Source: Streptomyces xanthii (GTDB lineage Bacteria > Actinomycetota > Actinomycetes > Streptomycetales > Streptomycetaceae). From it: a DNA stretch of 64,000 bases. The stretch lies in contig NZ_CP061281.1 in the NCBI RefSeq assembly GCF_014621695.1, positions 558,001 through 622,000 on the forward strand. The letters run 5' to 3'. Under the pieces are notes generated by a model. It was not told the DNA's origin and did no database searches. It worked only from the letters and a program-made list of their open reading frames with translations. The translations under genes were made by a program, and so were the position numbers. Each line of letters opens with the position of its first letter. The stretch's first letter is position 1. Below, piece by piece: positions 7,315 to 16,726 of the stretch.

Positions 7315-8619
7315 CTACACCTCCCCGCGCACCATCCCCAGCAGCCGGTCGAGCACCCGGGGCCCACCCGCCCGGACCCCGTCGTGCTCGAACTCGTTCG
7401 TCACCCAGCTCCGGGCCCCCCGAATCCCCTCAGCGGTCCGCAGGGCCATCGCCGTGTCCACGTACATGTCGTCGTGGTAGACCGCCGCGGCGACAGGAAC
7501 CTCGTTCGCCGCCAGCCGCACGGAGTCGTACAGCGGCGCCCAGTCCACCCGCCCGGCGACGAGCTCCGCCGCCTCCCGCAGCGGCCGCAGCGCGGGGTCG
7601 CAGTCGAACTGCCAGGGGTGCACGCTCTCCCCCGTGAAGAGCAGCGCGCCACCGTCGGCCAGCGCCTTCTCCCCGTCGAACTGCGGGAACTCCCCGCGAA
7701 CGCGCTCGGCCGACCAGTCGGTGGCCCGCCCGCCCTGGGCGTAGATCGCCTCGTGCAGCACGGCGTACAGCGGATGGCTCACGTACGACAGGGCCGCGCC
7801 GATCTGTTCCTGGAACGCGTCGGACAGTTCGCGCCCGCCCGGGGTCCGTACGAACGCGTCCTCCAGCAGGTAGTGCAGCCGGTCGCTGCCGTCGCCCGCG
7901 CCGAGCCAGATGCCGAGGGACTGGAAGGCCTCCAGGGTGAGCCGGTAGCCGTTCGGCAGGACGGGCTCGTGCTCCAGGACGTACGCGCCGATCTCGCGGG
8001 CCCGCTCGACGTCCATCGGGTAGCGGGCGTAGTGCGCCCGGACCTTGCGCTCGACGCGCGGGTACGCGGCCCGGTACACGTCGTCCGCGTGCCCGTCGAG
8101 GGTCGGCAGTCCGCCGGTGATCAGCGCGGCGGCGAGACCCTCGGGCGCCGTCGACAGGTAGTTGACCGTGCAGAAGCCGCCGAAGCTCTGGCCGAGCACG
8201 GTCCAGGGCGCTCCCCCGGTGACCTCGCGGCGGACGAGCTCGCAGTCCCGCACGATCGAGTCGGCGCGGAAGAAGCCCAGGTACGCGGCCTGCTGCGGCG
8301 CGTCGCCGCGCAGCGGGAGCGTCTGCCGGCCGACGGGGGTGGACGCACCGGTTCCGCGCTGGTCGAGGAGGAGGACGCGGTGGTCCTTCAGGGCGCGGCC
8401 GAGCCAGGCCTGGGTGCCGGAGAAGCGGTTGGCGCCGAAGCCGGGGCCGCCCTGGAGGTAGAGCAGCCAGGGAAGGTCGGCGTCCTCGCGGCCCGGCGCG
8501 ACGGCCTCGCGCGCGTACAGCTCGATCCGCTCGCCGTCGGGGGCGGAGTGGTCCAACGGGACGGAGAAGCGGCGGTCGGTGAGGACGACCCCGGCCTGCC
8601 GGTATCGCGCGGCGCTCAA
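7315..8619 (-). CDS. Alpha/beta hydrolase, S33 proline-iminopeptidase-like
   Basis: The 434-residue protein has the S33 pattern LLYLQGGPGFGAN (oxyanion region), LLLDQRGTGASTPV, and the nucleophile elbow GQSFGGF near residue 147. This family removes N-terminal proline or other residues from peptides. Members of about 430 residues are cytosolic prolyl aminopeptidases. The start is a TTG at 8619, supported by GGAG five bases upstream in the transcript. No ATG is available in this frame. There is no signal peptide. A role in peptide scavenging is likely but unproven. Confidence 0.87.
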   Translation of the reverse strand: MSAARYRQAGVVLTDRRFSVPLDHSAPDGERIELYAREAVAPGREDADLPWLLYLQGGPGFGANRFSGTQAWLGRALKDHRVLLLDQRGTGASTPVGRQTLPLRGDAPQQAAYLGFFRADSIVRDCELVRREVTGGAPWTVLGQSFGGFCTVNYLSTAPEGLAAALITGGLPTLDGHADDVYRAAYPRVERKVRAHYARYPMDVERAREIGAYVLEHEPVLPNGYRLTLEAFQSLGIWLGAGDGSDRLHYLLEDAFVRTPGGRELSDAFQEQIGAALSYVSHPLYAVLHEAIYAQGGRATDWSAERVRGEFPQFDGEKALADGGALLFTGESVHPWQFDCDPALRPLREAAELVAGRVDWAPLYDSVRLAANEVPVAAAVYHDDMYVDTAMALRTAEGIRGARSWVTNEFEHDGVRAGGPRVLDRLLGMVRGEV

Positions 8620-8866
8620 TTCGACTCCATGACGACTGATCGGATGACGGAACGAAGGCCCCGGATTCCGGACGACCGGGACGGGGCCAGTTCAGCACAT
8701 GCCCTCGCGCCCGGAGCGGGCGGGACCCGGCCGGACGGGACCCCGGCCCGTGACGGACCGTCAGCCGTGTGCGCCCGCCCGCGCACACCCCGTGACCGAC
8801 GGGCCACGACGACGTACGCTGCACCCATCCGATGATCGACCCGAGCGACCCGACGAAGGGGCCACG

Positions 8867-9640
8867 ATGCGTGTCGCACTCTTCCTGACCTGTGTCAACG
8901 ACACGCTCTATCCGGACACCGGCCGTGCCGTGGTGAAACTGCTGACCAGACTGGGCGTCGAGGTGGACTTCCCGGCCGCGCAGACCTGCTGCGGGCAGCC
9001 CCACTACAACACCGGCTACCGCCACGAGGCCGAACCGCTCGCCCGGCATTACTCCGATGTCTTCGGCCCCGGAGTCGCCTCGGGTGATTACGACGCAATC
9101 ATCACGCCGTCGGGTTCGTGCGCCGCGATGGTGCGGGAGCTGTACCCGCGCATGGGCGAGCGGGCCCGCGCGGAGGGCCGCGGCGACCGGCTGGCGACCG
9201 CACTCGCGCCGGTGATCCCGAAGACGTACGAACTCACCGAGTTCCTCGTGGACGTGTTGGGAGTGACGGACGTCGGGGCCTTCTACCCCCACACCGTCAC
9301 CTACCACCCCACCTGTCACGGCCTGCGCTCGCTCGGCCTCGGCGACCGCCCGACCCGGCTGCTCGCGGCGGTGAAGGGCCTTGAGCTGCGGGAGCTTCCG
9401 GGGGCGCAGGAGTGCTGCGGCTTCGGCGGCACCTTCGCCGTGAAGAACTCCGATGTCTCCGCGGCCATGGGCGCGGACAAGGTGCGCAACGCGGCGGCGA
9501 CGGGCGCCGAGGTGCTGTGCGCGGCCGACAACTCCTGCCTGATGCACATCGGCGGCACGATGTCGCGCCTCCAGGTCGGCATGCGGCCGGTGCACATCGC
9601 GGAGATCCTGGCGAGCACGGAAGAGGAGCCCCTGGTATGA
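8867..9640 (+). CDS. lutA: L-lactate oxidation complex subunit LutA (CCG-domain protein)
   Basis: This 257-residue protein contains two cysteine-rich CCG modules, TCCGQPHYNTG near residue 41 and ECCGFGGTFAVKN near residue 183. These are the hallmark of LutA and heterodisulfide-reductase-like subunits that hold an iron-sulfur centre. In Bacillus, LutABC oxidises L-lactate to pyruvate without a flavin LDH. The gene opens a tight three-gene operon, with its stop overlapping the lutB start by 4 bp. ATG 8867 is the first start of the conserved frame. Confidence 0.92.
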   Translation: MRVALFLTCVNDTLYPDTGRAVVKLLTRLGVEVDFPAAQTCCGQPHYNTGYRHEAEPLARHYSDVFGPGVASGDYDAIITPSGSCAAMVRELYPRMGERARAEGRGDRLATALAPVIPKTYELTEFLVDVLGVTDVGAFYPHTVTYHPTCHGLRSLGLGDRPTRLLAAVKGLELRELPGAQECCGFGGTFAVKNSDVSAAMGADKVRNAAATGAEVLCAADNSCLMHIGGTMSRLQVGMRPVHIAEILASTEEEPLV

Positions 9641-11115
9641 GCGGCACGTATCTCGGCATGCCCGCCTTCCCGGAGGCCGCGCACGACGCCGTACGGAACA
9701 CGACGCTGCGCGCCAATCTGCGGCACGCGACCCACACGATCCGCGACAAGCGCGCCCGCGCGGTCGCCGAACTGGACGACTGGGCGCGGCTGCGCGAGGC
9801 CGGCAAGCAGATCAAGGACCACACGCTGCGCCACCTGGAGCACTATCTGGTCCAGTTGGAGGAGTCGGTGACGGCGGCCGGCGGCACCGTCCACTGGGCC
9901 GCCGACGCCGACGAGGCGAACCGGATCGTGACCCGGCTCGTCCTCGCGACCGGCGAGCGGGAGGTCGTCAAGGTCAAGTCGATGGCGACACAGGAGATCG
10001 GGCTCAACGAGGCGCTGGAGGCCGAGGGTGTCCGCGCCTACGAGACGGACCTCGCGGAGCTGATCGTGCAGCTCGGCGACGACCGCCCGTCCCACATCCT
10101 GGTGCCCGCGATCCACCGCAACCGCGGCGAGATCCGGGACATCTTCCGTGAGGAGATGGGGAGTTGGGGCCGCCCGGCCCCCGAGGGGCTCACCGACACC
10201 CCGGCCGAGCTGGCCGAGGCGGCCCGGCTGCACCTGCGCGAGAAGTTCCTGCGCGCCAAGGTGGGCGTCTCCGGCGCGAACTTCATGGTCGCCGAGACCG
10301 GCACCCTCGTGGTCGTCGAGTCCGAGGGCAACGGCCGGATGTGCCTGACCCTGCCCGAGACGCTGATCTCGGTGGTCGGCATCGAGAAGATCGTGCCGAC
10401 CTGGCAGGACCTGGAAGTCTTCCTGCAGACCCTGCCGCGCTCCTCGACGGCCGAGCGCATGAACCCGTACACGTCGACGTGGACCGGCACCACCGAATCC
10501 GACGGCCCGCGGACCTTCCACCTCGTGCTGCTCGACAACGGTCGCACCGACACCCTCGCCGACGAGGTCGGCCGCCAGGCGCTGCGCTGCATCCGCTGCT
10601 CGGCGTGCCTGAACGTGTGCCCGGTCTACGAGCGGGCGGGCGGGCACGCGTACGGCTCCGTGTACCCGGGGCCGATCGGCGCGATCCTGAGCCCCCAACT
10701 GCGCGGCACGCAGAGCGAGATCGACGCCTCCCTGCCGTACGCGTCCTCGCTGTGCGGCGCCTGCTACGAGGTGTGCCCGGTCGCCATCGACATCCCCGAG
10801 GTCCTCGTCCATCTGCGGGAGCGGGTGGTGGAGGGCGGGCCGGTGACCCGGCGCGGCACGAAGGTCACCCTCAAACCGGCCAGGGGGCACGCCGCCGAGC
10901 GCGCCGCGATGCGCGCCGCCCGCTGGGCGTTCACCCATCCGGCGGCGCTCGCGGCCGGCCAGCGCCTGGCCGCCCGCACCCGCCGCTTCCATCCGCGGAC
11001 GGTGCCGGGTCCGGGTCGGGCATGGACGGACACCCGGGATCTCCCGCAGGTGCCCGCGGAGTCCTTCCGCGACTGGTGGCAGCGGACAGACGGTGGCAAG
11101 GAGGCCGGCAAGTGA
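9637..11115 (+). CDS. lutB: L-lactate oxidation iron-sulfur protein LutB
   Basis: The 492-residue protein has an N-terminal LUD domain and, near residues 320-385, two ferredoxin-type cysteine clusters (CIRCSACLNVCPVYE and CGACYEVCPVAIDIP). These bind two [4Fe-4S] centres for electron transfer from lactate. Length and domain order match LutB/YkgF. It overlaps lutA by 4 bp at the start and lutC by 4 bp at the end, so the three are translated together. Electrons probably enter the respiratory chain. Confidence 0.93.
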   Translation: MSGTYLGMPAFPEAAHDAVRNTTLRANLRHATHTIRDKRARAVAELDDWARLREAGKQIKDHTLRHLEHYLVQLEESVTAAGGTVHWAADADEANRIVTRLVLATGEREVVKVKSMATQEIGLNEALEAEGVRAYETDLAELIVQLGDDRPSHILVPAIHRNRGEIRDIFREEMGSWGRPAPEGLTDTPAELAEAARLHLREKFLRAKVGVSGANFMVAETGTLVVVESEGNGRMCLTLPETLISVVGIEKIVPTWQDLEVFLQTLPRSSTAERMNPYTSTWTGTTESDGPRTFHLVLLDNGRTDTLADEVGRQALRCIRCSACLNVCPVYERAGGHAYGSVYPGPIGAILSPQLRGTQSEIDASLPYASSLCGACYEVCPVAIDIPEVLVHLRERVVEGGPVTRRGTKVTLKPARGHAAERAAMRAARWAFTHPAALAAGQRLAARTRRFHPRTVPGPGRAWTDTRDLPQVPAESFRDWWQRTDGGKEAGK

Positions 11116-11759
11116 GCAGCAGGGACGTGATCCTGGGCCGGGTGCGGCGGGCGCTCGGCGGCCCGGCCGGGCCGCCGTCCTCGTACGGCGACGCGATCGA
11201 CCGGAGCTATCTGCGCGAGCACGGCGGGCGGAGCGTCGAGGAGACGGTGGAGCTGCTGGCCGAGAACCTGGCGGACTACCGCGCGGTCGTGCACCGCTGT
11301 GGCGCCGCGGAGCTGCCCCTCCTGATCATGCGGCTGCTGGCCGAGCGGGGTCCGGAGTCGGTGCTGGTCCCGCCGGGGCTCCCGCCGGAGTGGATGTCGG
11401 CGGCCGACCCGCCGCGCGTCCACGACCGGGCCGTCAGCACCCCGGCGGAGCTGGACCGCGTGGAGAGCGTCGTGACGGGGTGCGCGGTCGCGATCGCCGA
11501 GACCGGCACGATCGTCCTGGACGGCTCCCCCGACCAGGGACGGCGCCGTATCACCCTGATCCCCGACCACCACATCTGCGTGGTCCGCGTCCCCGACCAG
11601 GTCGTGTCCTCGGTGCCGCGGGCACTGGAACGGCTCGATCCGGCGCGCCCGCTGACGTGGATCTCGGGCCCGTCCGCGACCAGCGACATCGAGCTCGACC
11701 GGGTCGAGGGGGTGCACGGTCCGCGCACCCTGGAGGTGGTGCTGGTGAGCGGGGAGTGA
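11112..11759 (+). CDS. lutC: L-lactate oxidation protein LutC
   Basis: The 215-residue protein starts at a GTG that overlaps the lutB stop (GTGA). It consists of a LUD domain (ETGTIVLDGSPDQGRRRITL, then HICVV near the C terminus). LutC is the third subunit of the lactate oxidation complex and has no obvious cofactor cysteines here. Its position as the last gene of the lut operon supports the call. No LutR-type GntR regulator is present in the window. Confidence 0.9.
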   Translation: MSSRDVILGRVRRALGGPAGPPSSYGDAIDRSYLREHGGRSVEETVELLAENLADYRAVVHRCGAAELPLLIMRLLAERGPESVLVPPGLPPEWMSAADPPRVHDRAVSTPAELDRVESVVTGCAVAIAETGTIVLDGSPDQGRRRITLIPDHHICVVRVPDQVVSSVPRALERLDPARPLTWISGPSATSDIELDRVEGVHGPRTLEVVLVSGE

Positions 11760-11781
11760 GGGTCCCGGTTAGCGTGAGTCC

Positions 11782-12945
11782 ATGATCCGGTTCGATCAGG
11801 TCACCAAGCGGTACGCGGACGGCACGACGGCGGTGGACGACCTCTCCTTCGAGGTCGCCGAGGGCGAACTGGTCACGCTCGTGGGCCCGTCCGGCTGCGG
11901 CAAGACGACCACGATGATGATGGTCAACCGGCTCATCGAGCCCACGTCCGGCCGCATCTTCGTCGACGGCGAGGACATCGCGACGATCGACCCGGTACGG
12001 CTGCGCCGCCGCATCGGGTACGTCATCCAGCAGGTCGGCCTGTTTCCGCACCGCACGATCCTCGACAACACGGCGACCGTCCCGGCCCTGATCGGCTGGA
12101 AGAAGCCGAAGGCCCGGGCCCGCGCCGCCGAGCTGCTCGATCTGGTGGGCCTGGACCCGAAGACGTACGGCGGCCGGTACCCGGAGCAGTTGTCGGGCGG
12201 CCAGCGGCAGCGGGTCGGGGTGGCGCGGGCACTGGCCGCCGATCCGCCGGTGCTGCTGATGGACGAGCCGTTCGGCGCTGTGGACCCGGTGGTGCGCGAG
12301 CAGTTGCAGGACGAGTTCCTGCGGATGCAGGCGGCGGTGCGCAAGACGGTGCTGCTCGTCACGCACGACATCGAGGAGGCCGTGCGGCTCGGCGACCGGA
12401 TCGCGGTGTACGGGCAGGGGCGCATCGAACAGTTCGACACGCCGGGTGCGGTGCTCGGGAAACCCGCGACGCCGTACGTCGCCGAGTTCGTCGGCGCGGA
12501 CCGGGGGCTGAAGCGGCTGTCCGTGACCGCGGTCGAGGCGGCCGATCTGGAGCAGCCCGCGGTGGTCGGGATCGACGAGTCGGCGGCGCAGGCCGCCGCC
12601 CGGCTGCGGCAGGAGGGCGCGCGCTGGGCCGTGGTCCTGGACGGGCAGGGCGATCTGCACGGCTGGGTCGGCGTCGACGAGGTGGCCCTGGCGGGCGCGG
12701 GCGGCAGGGTGGGCGAGCTGGCGCACCGCATGAACGCGTGGGTTCCGGTCGGGGCGCCGCTCAAGCAGGCGTTCGGTGTGATGCTGCAGCACGACGCGGG
12801 CTGGGTCGCGGTCCTCGACGGCTCCCGCTTCCTCGGTGTGCTGACACCTGCGAAGCTGCACGAGGCGCTGCGGCGGTCGGTGGACGCGGACGCGCTGGGC
12901 GTGGGGCGCGACGAGGTCGACTTCGACTCGGTCGCGGACGCGTGA
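11782..12945 (+). CDS. Osmoprotectant (glycine betaine/choline-type) ABC transporter ATPase with CBS region
   Basis: This 387-residue protein has Walker A GPSGCGKTT, signature LSGGQRQRVGVARAL and Walker B VLLMDEPFGAVD. The ATPase is followed by a C-terminal region of about 120 residues that resembles a CBS pair, as in OpuCA/ProV where it senses ionic strength. It most likely energises the two permeases and binding protein at 13025-15396. Those genes lie on the opposite strand and converge on it, which is unlike the usual OpuC operon. Uptake of quaternary amines under osmotic stress is the expected role. Confidence 0.88.
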   Translation: MIRFDQVTKRYADGTTAVDDLSFEVAEGELVTLVGPSGCGKTTTMMMVNRLIEPTSGRIFVDGEDIATIDPVRLRRRIGYVIQQVGLFPHRTILDNTATVPALIGWKKPKARARAAELLDLVGLDPKTYGGRYPEQLSGGQRQRVGVARALAADPPVLLMDEPFGAVDPVVREQLQDEFLRMQAAVRKTVLLVTHDIEEAVRLGDRIAVYGQGRIEQFDTPGAVLGKPATPYVAEFVGADRGLKRLSVTAVEAADLEQPAVVGIDESAAQAAARLRQEGARWAVVLDGQGDLHGWVGVDEVALAGAGGRVGELAHRMNAWVPVGAPLKQAFGVMLQHDAGWVAVLDGSRFLGVLTPAKLHEALRRSVDADALGVGRDEVDFDSVADA

Positions 12946-12980
12946 GACGGCCTGCGCGGCAGCCGGCACAACCCTGAAGT

Positions 12981-13009
12981 CTCACCCTAAAGTTCACCTT
13001 GAGGGTGAG
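12981..13009. terminator. Hairpin between converging osmolyte-transporter genes
   Basis: CTCACCCT at 12981-12988 pairs perfectly with AGGGTGAG at 13002-13009 around a 13-nt loop. It lies between the stops of the ATPase gene and the binding-protein gene, so it can end transcription from both sides. Confidence 0.6.
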
Positions 13010-13024
13010 CGGTCGGTGTGGGGC

Positions 13025-13969
13025 CTAGAGCAGCCCCTTGTCCTCCAGATACGTGCGGGCCACGTCCTCGGGGAGCCGGCGCCAGCTGTCGACCTGCTCG
13101 TTCAGGGACGCCAGGTCCTTGGTGGTGAGCACGGAGTTGAGCTTGCCGAGCGCCTGGGCGACCTTGGTGCTGCCCGCGCGGGAGCGGTTGACGACCGGCA
13201 CGATGTAGTCGGCGTTCTGGAGGTTCTTGTCGTCGGCGAGCAGGACGAGGCCGAACTCTCCGAGCGTGGCGTCGGTCGTCGTGGTCAGCACCATCTGGTC
13301 CTGCCCGTTCTGCACGGCCTTCTTGGACTGCGTGGTGCCGACGCCCTTCGGGTCGACGCCGGTGACGTCGATCCCGTAGACCTTCTTGAGCCCCGGCGCG
13401 CAGTACGGCCGCTGGACGCACTCGTCCCCGGCGGCGAGCCGCACCTTCTGGCCGGATCCGCCGAGGTCGCTGAGGGTGCGCAGGCCGTGGGTGCGGGCGT
13501 ACGCGGAGGTCACGGCGAAGGCGTTCTGGTCGACGGCCTTGCCGGGATCGAGGACGACGAGACCGCGCGGCCCGGCGAGCGAGCGCAGGGCGGACATGGT
13601 GGCGTCGAGGTCGGGCGATCCGGCCGGTGCGGCGTCGGCCCCGTTGGCCTTGGCGTTGAGCCAGTCGGCGAACGTGGCGGCGTACTCGGGGACGACGTCG
13701 ATCTGCCCCGCCTCCAGGGCGGGTTCGTACAGCTCCCGGTTGGCGACGGACAGGATGCGGGTGCCGTATCCGGCGTCGTCGAGCAGGAGCGCGTACATGT
13801 TGGCGAGCAGGTCGCTCTCGGTGAAGCCGGCGGAGCCGATGACGAGGTGCTTGCTGTCGCCGGGCGGCGCGGTGACGGCGCCCTGGTCCTCGAGGGCGGG
13901 GCCGCCGGAGCAGCCGCCGGCGAGCAGTGCGGTCAGCGCCGCGAGCACGGCGAGGGTTCTCCTGGTCAT
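13025..13969 (-). CDS. Osmoprotectant ABC transporter substrate-binding lipoprotein
   Basis: The 314-residue protein has a lipoprotein signal (arginines at 3-4, hydrophobic core, LAGGC with the lipidated cysteine at residue 20). A QAT/OpuAC-type periplasmic binding fold follows (VIGSAGFTESDLLANMYA, then VVPEYAAT). The family binds glycine betaine, choline or carnitine. Its start overlaps the stop of the upstream permease by 4 bp. The aromatic cage residues cannot be assigned reliably by eye, so the exact ligand is open. Confidence 0.88.
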   Translation of the reverse strand: MTRRTLAVLAALTALLAGGCSGGPALEDQGAVTAPPGDSKHLVIGSAGFTESDLLANMYALLLDDAGYGTRILSVANRELYEPALEAGQIDVVPEYAATFADWLNAKANGADAAPAGSPDLDATMSALRSLAGPRGLVVLDPGKAVDQNAFAVTSAYARTHGLRTLSDLGGSGQKVRLAAGDECVQRPYCAPGLKKVYGIDVTGVDPKGVGTTQSKKAVQNGQDQMVLTTTTDATLGEFGLVLLADDKNLQNADYIVPVVNRSRAGSTKVAQALGKLNSVLTTKDLASLNEQVDSWRRLPEDVARTYLEDKGLL

Positions 13970-14637
13970 CCGCTCCCCCGCGCCCAGGACGGTGCGAACC
14001 GTTCCGCGATCTCGAAGAGCCCCTCCACGAGGAGGGCGAAGACCGCGACGAGGAAGGCTCCCGCGACGACCTGCGGGGTGCTCGCGAGGTTGAACCCGGC
14101 GGTGATGATGCGGCCGAGTCCGCCGCCGCCGGCGAGGGCGGCGATGGTGGCGGTGGCGACGAGCTGCACGGCGGCGATCCGCACCCCGTTCATGATCATC
14201 GGGAGGGCGAGCGGCGCCTCGACGCGCAGCAGCATCTGCTTCCCCGTCATCCCCATGCCGCGGGCGGCCTGGACGACGCCTCGGTCGACGCCGCGCATGC
14301 CGACGTAGGCGTTGGTGAGCAGGGGCGGCACGGCGAACAGCACCAGTGCGACGACGGTCGGCCCCTCGCCGTACTGGCCGAGCGGGGTGAGCAGGAGCAG
14401 GACGAGGACGGCGAAGGTCGGTACGGCCCGCCCCACGTTGGAGATGTTCACGGCGAGCGCGCCGCCCTTGCCGAGGTGGCCGAGCACGAGGGCGATCGGG
14501 AGGGCGATGAGGCAGCTGACCACCAGGCACACGACGGTCAGGACGAGGTGCTGGGCGAGCCGGTGCCAGATACCGTCGTCGCCGGCCCAGTGCGAGGCGT
14601 CGGCGAGCCAGTCCCAGGCGTCGGCGATGGTCTTCAC
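13966..14637 (-). CDS. Osmoprotectant ABC transporter permease
   Basis: The 223-residue membrane protein has the ABC permease cytoplasmic loop (ARGMGMTGKQMLLRVEAPLALPMIMNG, residues about 135-160) and about five to six membrane segments, like OpuCB/OpuCD. It starts at GTG 14637. It is the middle gene of a three-gene minus-strand group, after the other permease and before the binding protein. It should pair with the permease at 14674-15396 to form the channel. Confidence 0.88.
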   Translation of the reverse strand: MKTIADAWDWLADASHWAGDDGIWHRLAQHLVLTVVCLVVSCLIALPIALVLGHLGKGGALAVNISNVGRAVPTFAVLVLLLLTPLGQYGEGPTVVALVLFAVPPLLTNAYVGMRGVDRGVVQAARGMGMTGKQMLLRVEAPLALPMIMNGVRIAAVQLVATATIAALAGGGGLGRIITAGFNLASTPQVVAGAFLVAVFALLVEGLFEIAERFAPSWARGSG

Positions 14638-14673
14638 GACGGCCTCCCTGTGGTCACGCGGGGCTCCCTGTCG

Positions 14674-15396
14674 TCATGAACGGCTCGCTCTCGTCCAGGG
14701 GGTCAGGAGGCGGCCGACGCCGAGAAGCAGCACGTCGGCGACGACGGCGATCACGACGCACAGCGCGGAGGCGGTGAGCACCTGCGCCTTGAAGTACGTG
14801 TTCATGCCGGAGTAGATGAGGTTCCCCAGTCCCCCGTAGCCGACGATCGCCCCGACGGTGACGAGCGAGACCGCGGACACGGTGGCGATGCGCAGCCCGG
14901 CCATCGCGGCGGGCAGCGCGAGCGGCAGTTCGACGGTGAGCAGCAGCCGGATCGGCCCGTAGCCCATGCCCCGGGCGGCCTGCCGGGTCTCCTCGGGGAC
15001 GGCGCGGAGTCCGGCGAGGATGTTGCGGACGAGCAGCGTCAGCGAGTACAGGACGAGGCCGGCGACGACGAGCGTGGCGGACAGCCCGTACGCGGGCAGG
15101 AGCAGCGAGAACATGGCGAGCGAGGGGATCGTGTAGAGCACGGTCGTGAGCGCGAGCACGGGTCCGGCGGCCCAGCCCCAGCGGCGGGCGACGACGGCCA
15201 GCGGCACCGCGATGACGAGGGCGATCGCGACGGCGATCGCGGTGATCTGCAGGTGCTGCACGACGGCGTCGACGAGGATGTGCCGGCGCGTGTCGAGGTA
15301 GGCGCCGCAGATCCAGTCGTTGCGGGCGAGACAGTCGTCCGGCGGCGCGGCGTCCACCGCCGGCGTCGCCAGGGTCGCCTGATGCGCCGGGGGCAT
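14674..15396 (-). CDS. Osmoprotectant ABC transporter permease
   Basis: This permease is a paralogue of the gene at 13966-14637, sharing the loop ARGMGYGPIRLLLTVELPLALPAAM. It has a short extra N-terminal segment with two cysteines (DDCLARNDWICG) before the first membrane helix. The start is uncertain. ATG 15396 has GGGGA five bases upstream, but ATG 15414 and GTGs at 15432 and 15441 are in frame. It heads the minus-strand group and is divergent from the pirin gene. Confidence 0.85.
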   Translation of the reverse strand: MPPAHQATLATPAVDAAPPDDCLARNDWICGAYLDTRRHILVDAVVQHLQITAIAVAIALVIAVPLAVVARRWGWAAGPVLALTTVLYTIPSLAMFSLLLPAYGLSATLVVAGLVLYSLTLLVRNILAGLRAVPEETRQAARGMGYGPIRLLLTVELPLALPAAMAGLRIATVSAVSLVTVGAIVGYGGLGNLIYSGMNTYFKAQVLTASALCVVIAVVADVLLLGVGRLLTPWTRASRS

Positions 15397-15585
15397 CTGA
15401 TTCCCCGGGGTCATCTGGTTCGCCGCGGTCACATGGGGCACTCGTCCATTCCAGTGGCTGGTGGTGCGGATGGCGCGCCGGGTGACCCGTACGGGCGGCG
15501 GACGCGCCGGTGCGCGCGCCGCCCGTCGGGGCGACTTCGGGCCGCGGGACTGACGGAGAGCCGCACAGGCCCTAGGTTGTCCGAC

Positions 15586-16551
15586 ATGAGCAATCTTGAT
15601 CGTGAGGCGGTTCCCTCCGTGTGCGGCGGACGGGGTTTCGTCGTGGCGGAACCGGTGCGCGAGCTTCTCAGCCCGCGCCGCGTGAAGCTCGGCGAGTCCA
15701 CCGAGGTCCGGCGCCTGCTGCCGAACCTGGGCCGCCGCATGGTGGGCGCCTGGGCCTTCGTCGACCACTACGGCCCCGACGACATCGCGGACGAGCCCGG
15801 AATGCAGGTGCCGCCCCACCCCCACATGGGCCTGCAGACGGTGAGCTGGCTGCACGAGGGCGAGGTGCTGCACCGCGACTCCACCGGCAGCCTGCAAACG
15901 ATCCGCCCGCGCGAGCTGGGCCTGATGACGTCGGGCCGCGCCATCTCGCACTCGGAGGAGAGCCCGAAGACCCACGCGCGCTATCTGCACGGCGCCCAGC
16001 TGTGGGTCGCGCTCCCCGACACGCACCGCCACGTCGAGCCGCACTTCCAGCACCACGCGGACCTGCCGACGGTGACGGCCCCGGGTCTGACCGCAACGGT
16101 GATCCTGGGCTCGCTCGACGGCGCGACGTCACCGGGCTCGACGTACACGCCCATCGTGGGCGCGGACCTGACCCTCACCGCGGGCGCAGACGTCCGCGTC
16201 CCCCTGAACCCCGACTTCGAGTACGCGGTCCTGGCCATGTCCGGCGAGTCCCACGTGGACGACGTCCCGGTCCTCCCCGGCTCGATGCTCTACCTCGGCT
16301 GCGGCCGCACAGAACTCCCGGTACGGGCGGGCTCGGACACGGGCCTGATGCTCCTGGGCGGCGAACCGTTCGAGGAGGAGCTCGTCATGTGGTGGAACTT
16401 CATCGGCCGCTCCCAGGACGACATCACCCAGGCGCGGGAGGACTGGATGACGGGCTCCCGGTTCGGGGAGGTGAAGGGGTACGACGGGGATCGGCTGGAT
16501 GCGCCGGAGCTGCCTTCCGTGCCGCTCAAAGCCCGAGGGCGAGTACGTTGA
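15586..16551 (+). CDS. Pirin family protein
   Basis: The 321-residue protein has the pirin metal site pattern PHPHMGLQTVSW (residues about 80-91), followed by MTSGRAISHSEESP and a C-terminal cupin domain. Pirins bind iron(II) or other metals. Family members act as quercetin dioxygenases or as regulators of metabolic enzymes. Length is slightly above the usual 290-300 residues. It is divergent from the osmolyte permease and followed by a strong hairpin. Its partner or substrate is unknown. Confidence 0.88.
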   Translation: MSNLDREAVPSVCGGRGFVVAEPVRELLSPRRVKLGESTEVRRLLPNLGRRMVGAWAFVDHYGPDDIADEPGMQVPPHPHMGLQTVSWLHEGEVLHRDSTGSLQTIRPRELGLMTSGRAISHSEESPKTHARYLHGAQLWVALPDTHRHVEPHFQHHADLPTVTAPGLTATVILGSLDGATSPGSTYTPIVGADLTLTAGADVRVPLNPDFEYAVLAMSGESHVDDVPVLPGSMLYLGCGRTELPVRAGSDTGLMLLGGEPFEEELVMWWNFIGRSQDDITQAREDWMTGSRFGEVKGYDGDRLDAPELPSVPLKARGRVR

Positions 16552-16561
16552 CCAGCTAGTT

Positions 16562-16597
16562 CTCTGCGTCGGGCTCTGCGTCGGGCTCTGCGTCGGC
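16562..16597. repeat. Three tandem 12-bp repeats
   Basis: CTCTGCGTCGGG occurs three times head to tail at 16562-16573, 16574-16585 and 16586-16597, the last with C for the final G. They lie just after the pirin stop in the 308-bp gap before the DUF6193 gene. That gap otherwise holds only the hairpin at 16697-16726, and I see no gene in it. Confidence 0.7.
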
Positions 16598-16696
16598 CAG
16601 ATCGCGTTGGCGTCGCAGATCTTCCGTAGCGGTCACGGTGGGAGCTCCTGCACGGACTCCGGACCACCTGGCCTCCGCGGCCCGATTCTGCCTGGA

Positions 16697-16726
16697 GGTG
16701 GCCCGCGGAAGTTTCCGTGGGCCACC
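16697..16726. terminator. Strong hairpin between pirin and DUF6193 genes
   Basis: GGTGGCCCGCGGAA pairs with TTCCGTGGGCCACC with a single mismatch and a minimal loop. It lies between two converging genes, as expected for a bidirectional terminator. Confidence 0.65.

Noticed and set aside
7430..9595. A 721-codon minus-strand frame across lutA and the peptidase gene
   Set aside because: It is out of frame with both genes and has no recognisable domain.
10764..11717. Minus-strand frame over lutB/lutC
   Set aside because: It is antisense to a well-supported operon and has no motif.
16562..16597. Tandem 12-bp repeats as a possible CRISPR or origin
   Set aside because: There are only three direct repeats with no spacers, no Cas genes and no DnaA boxes that I can see.
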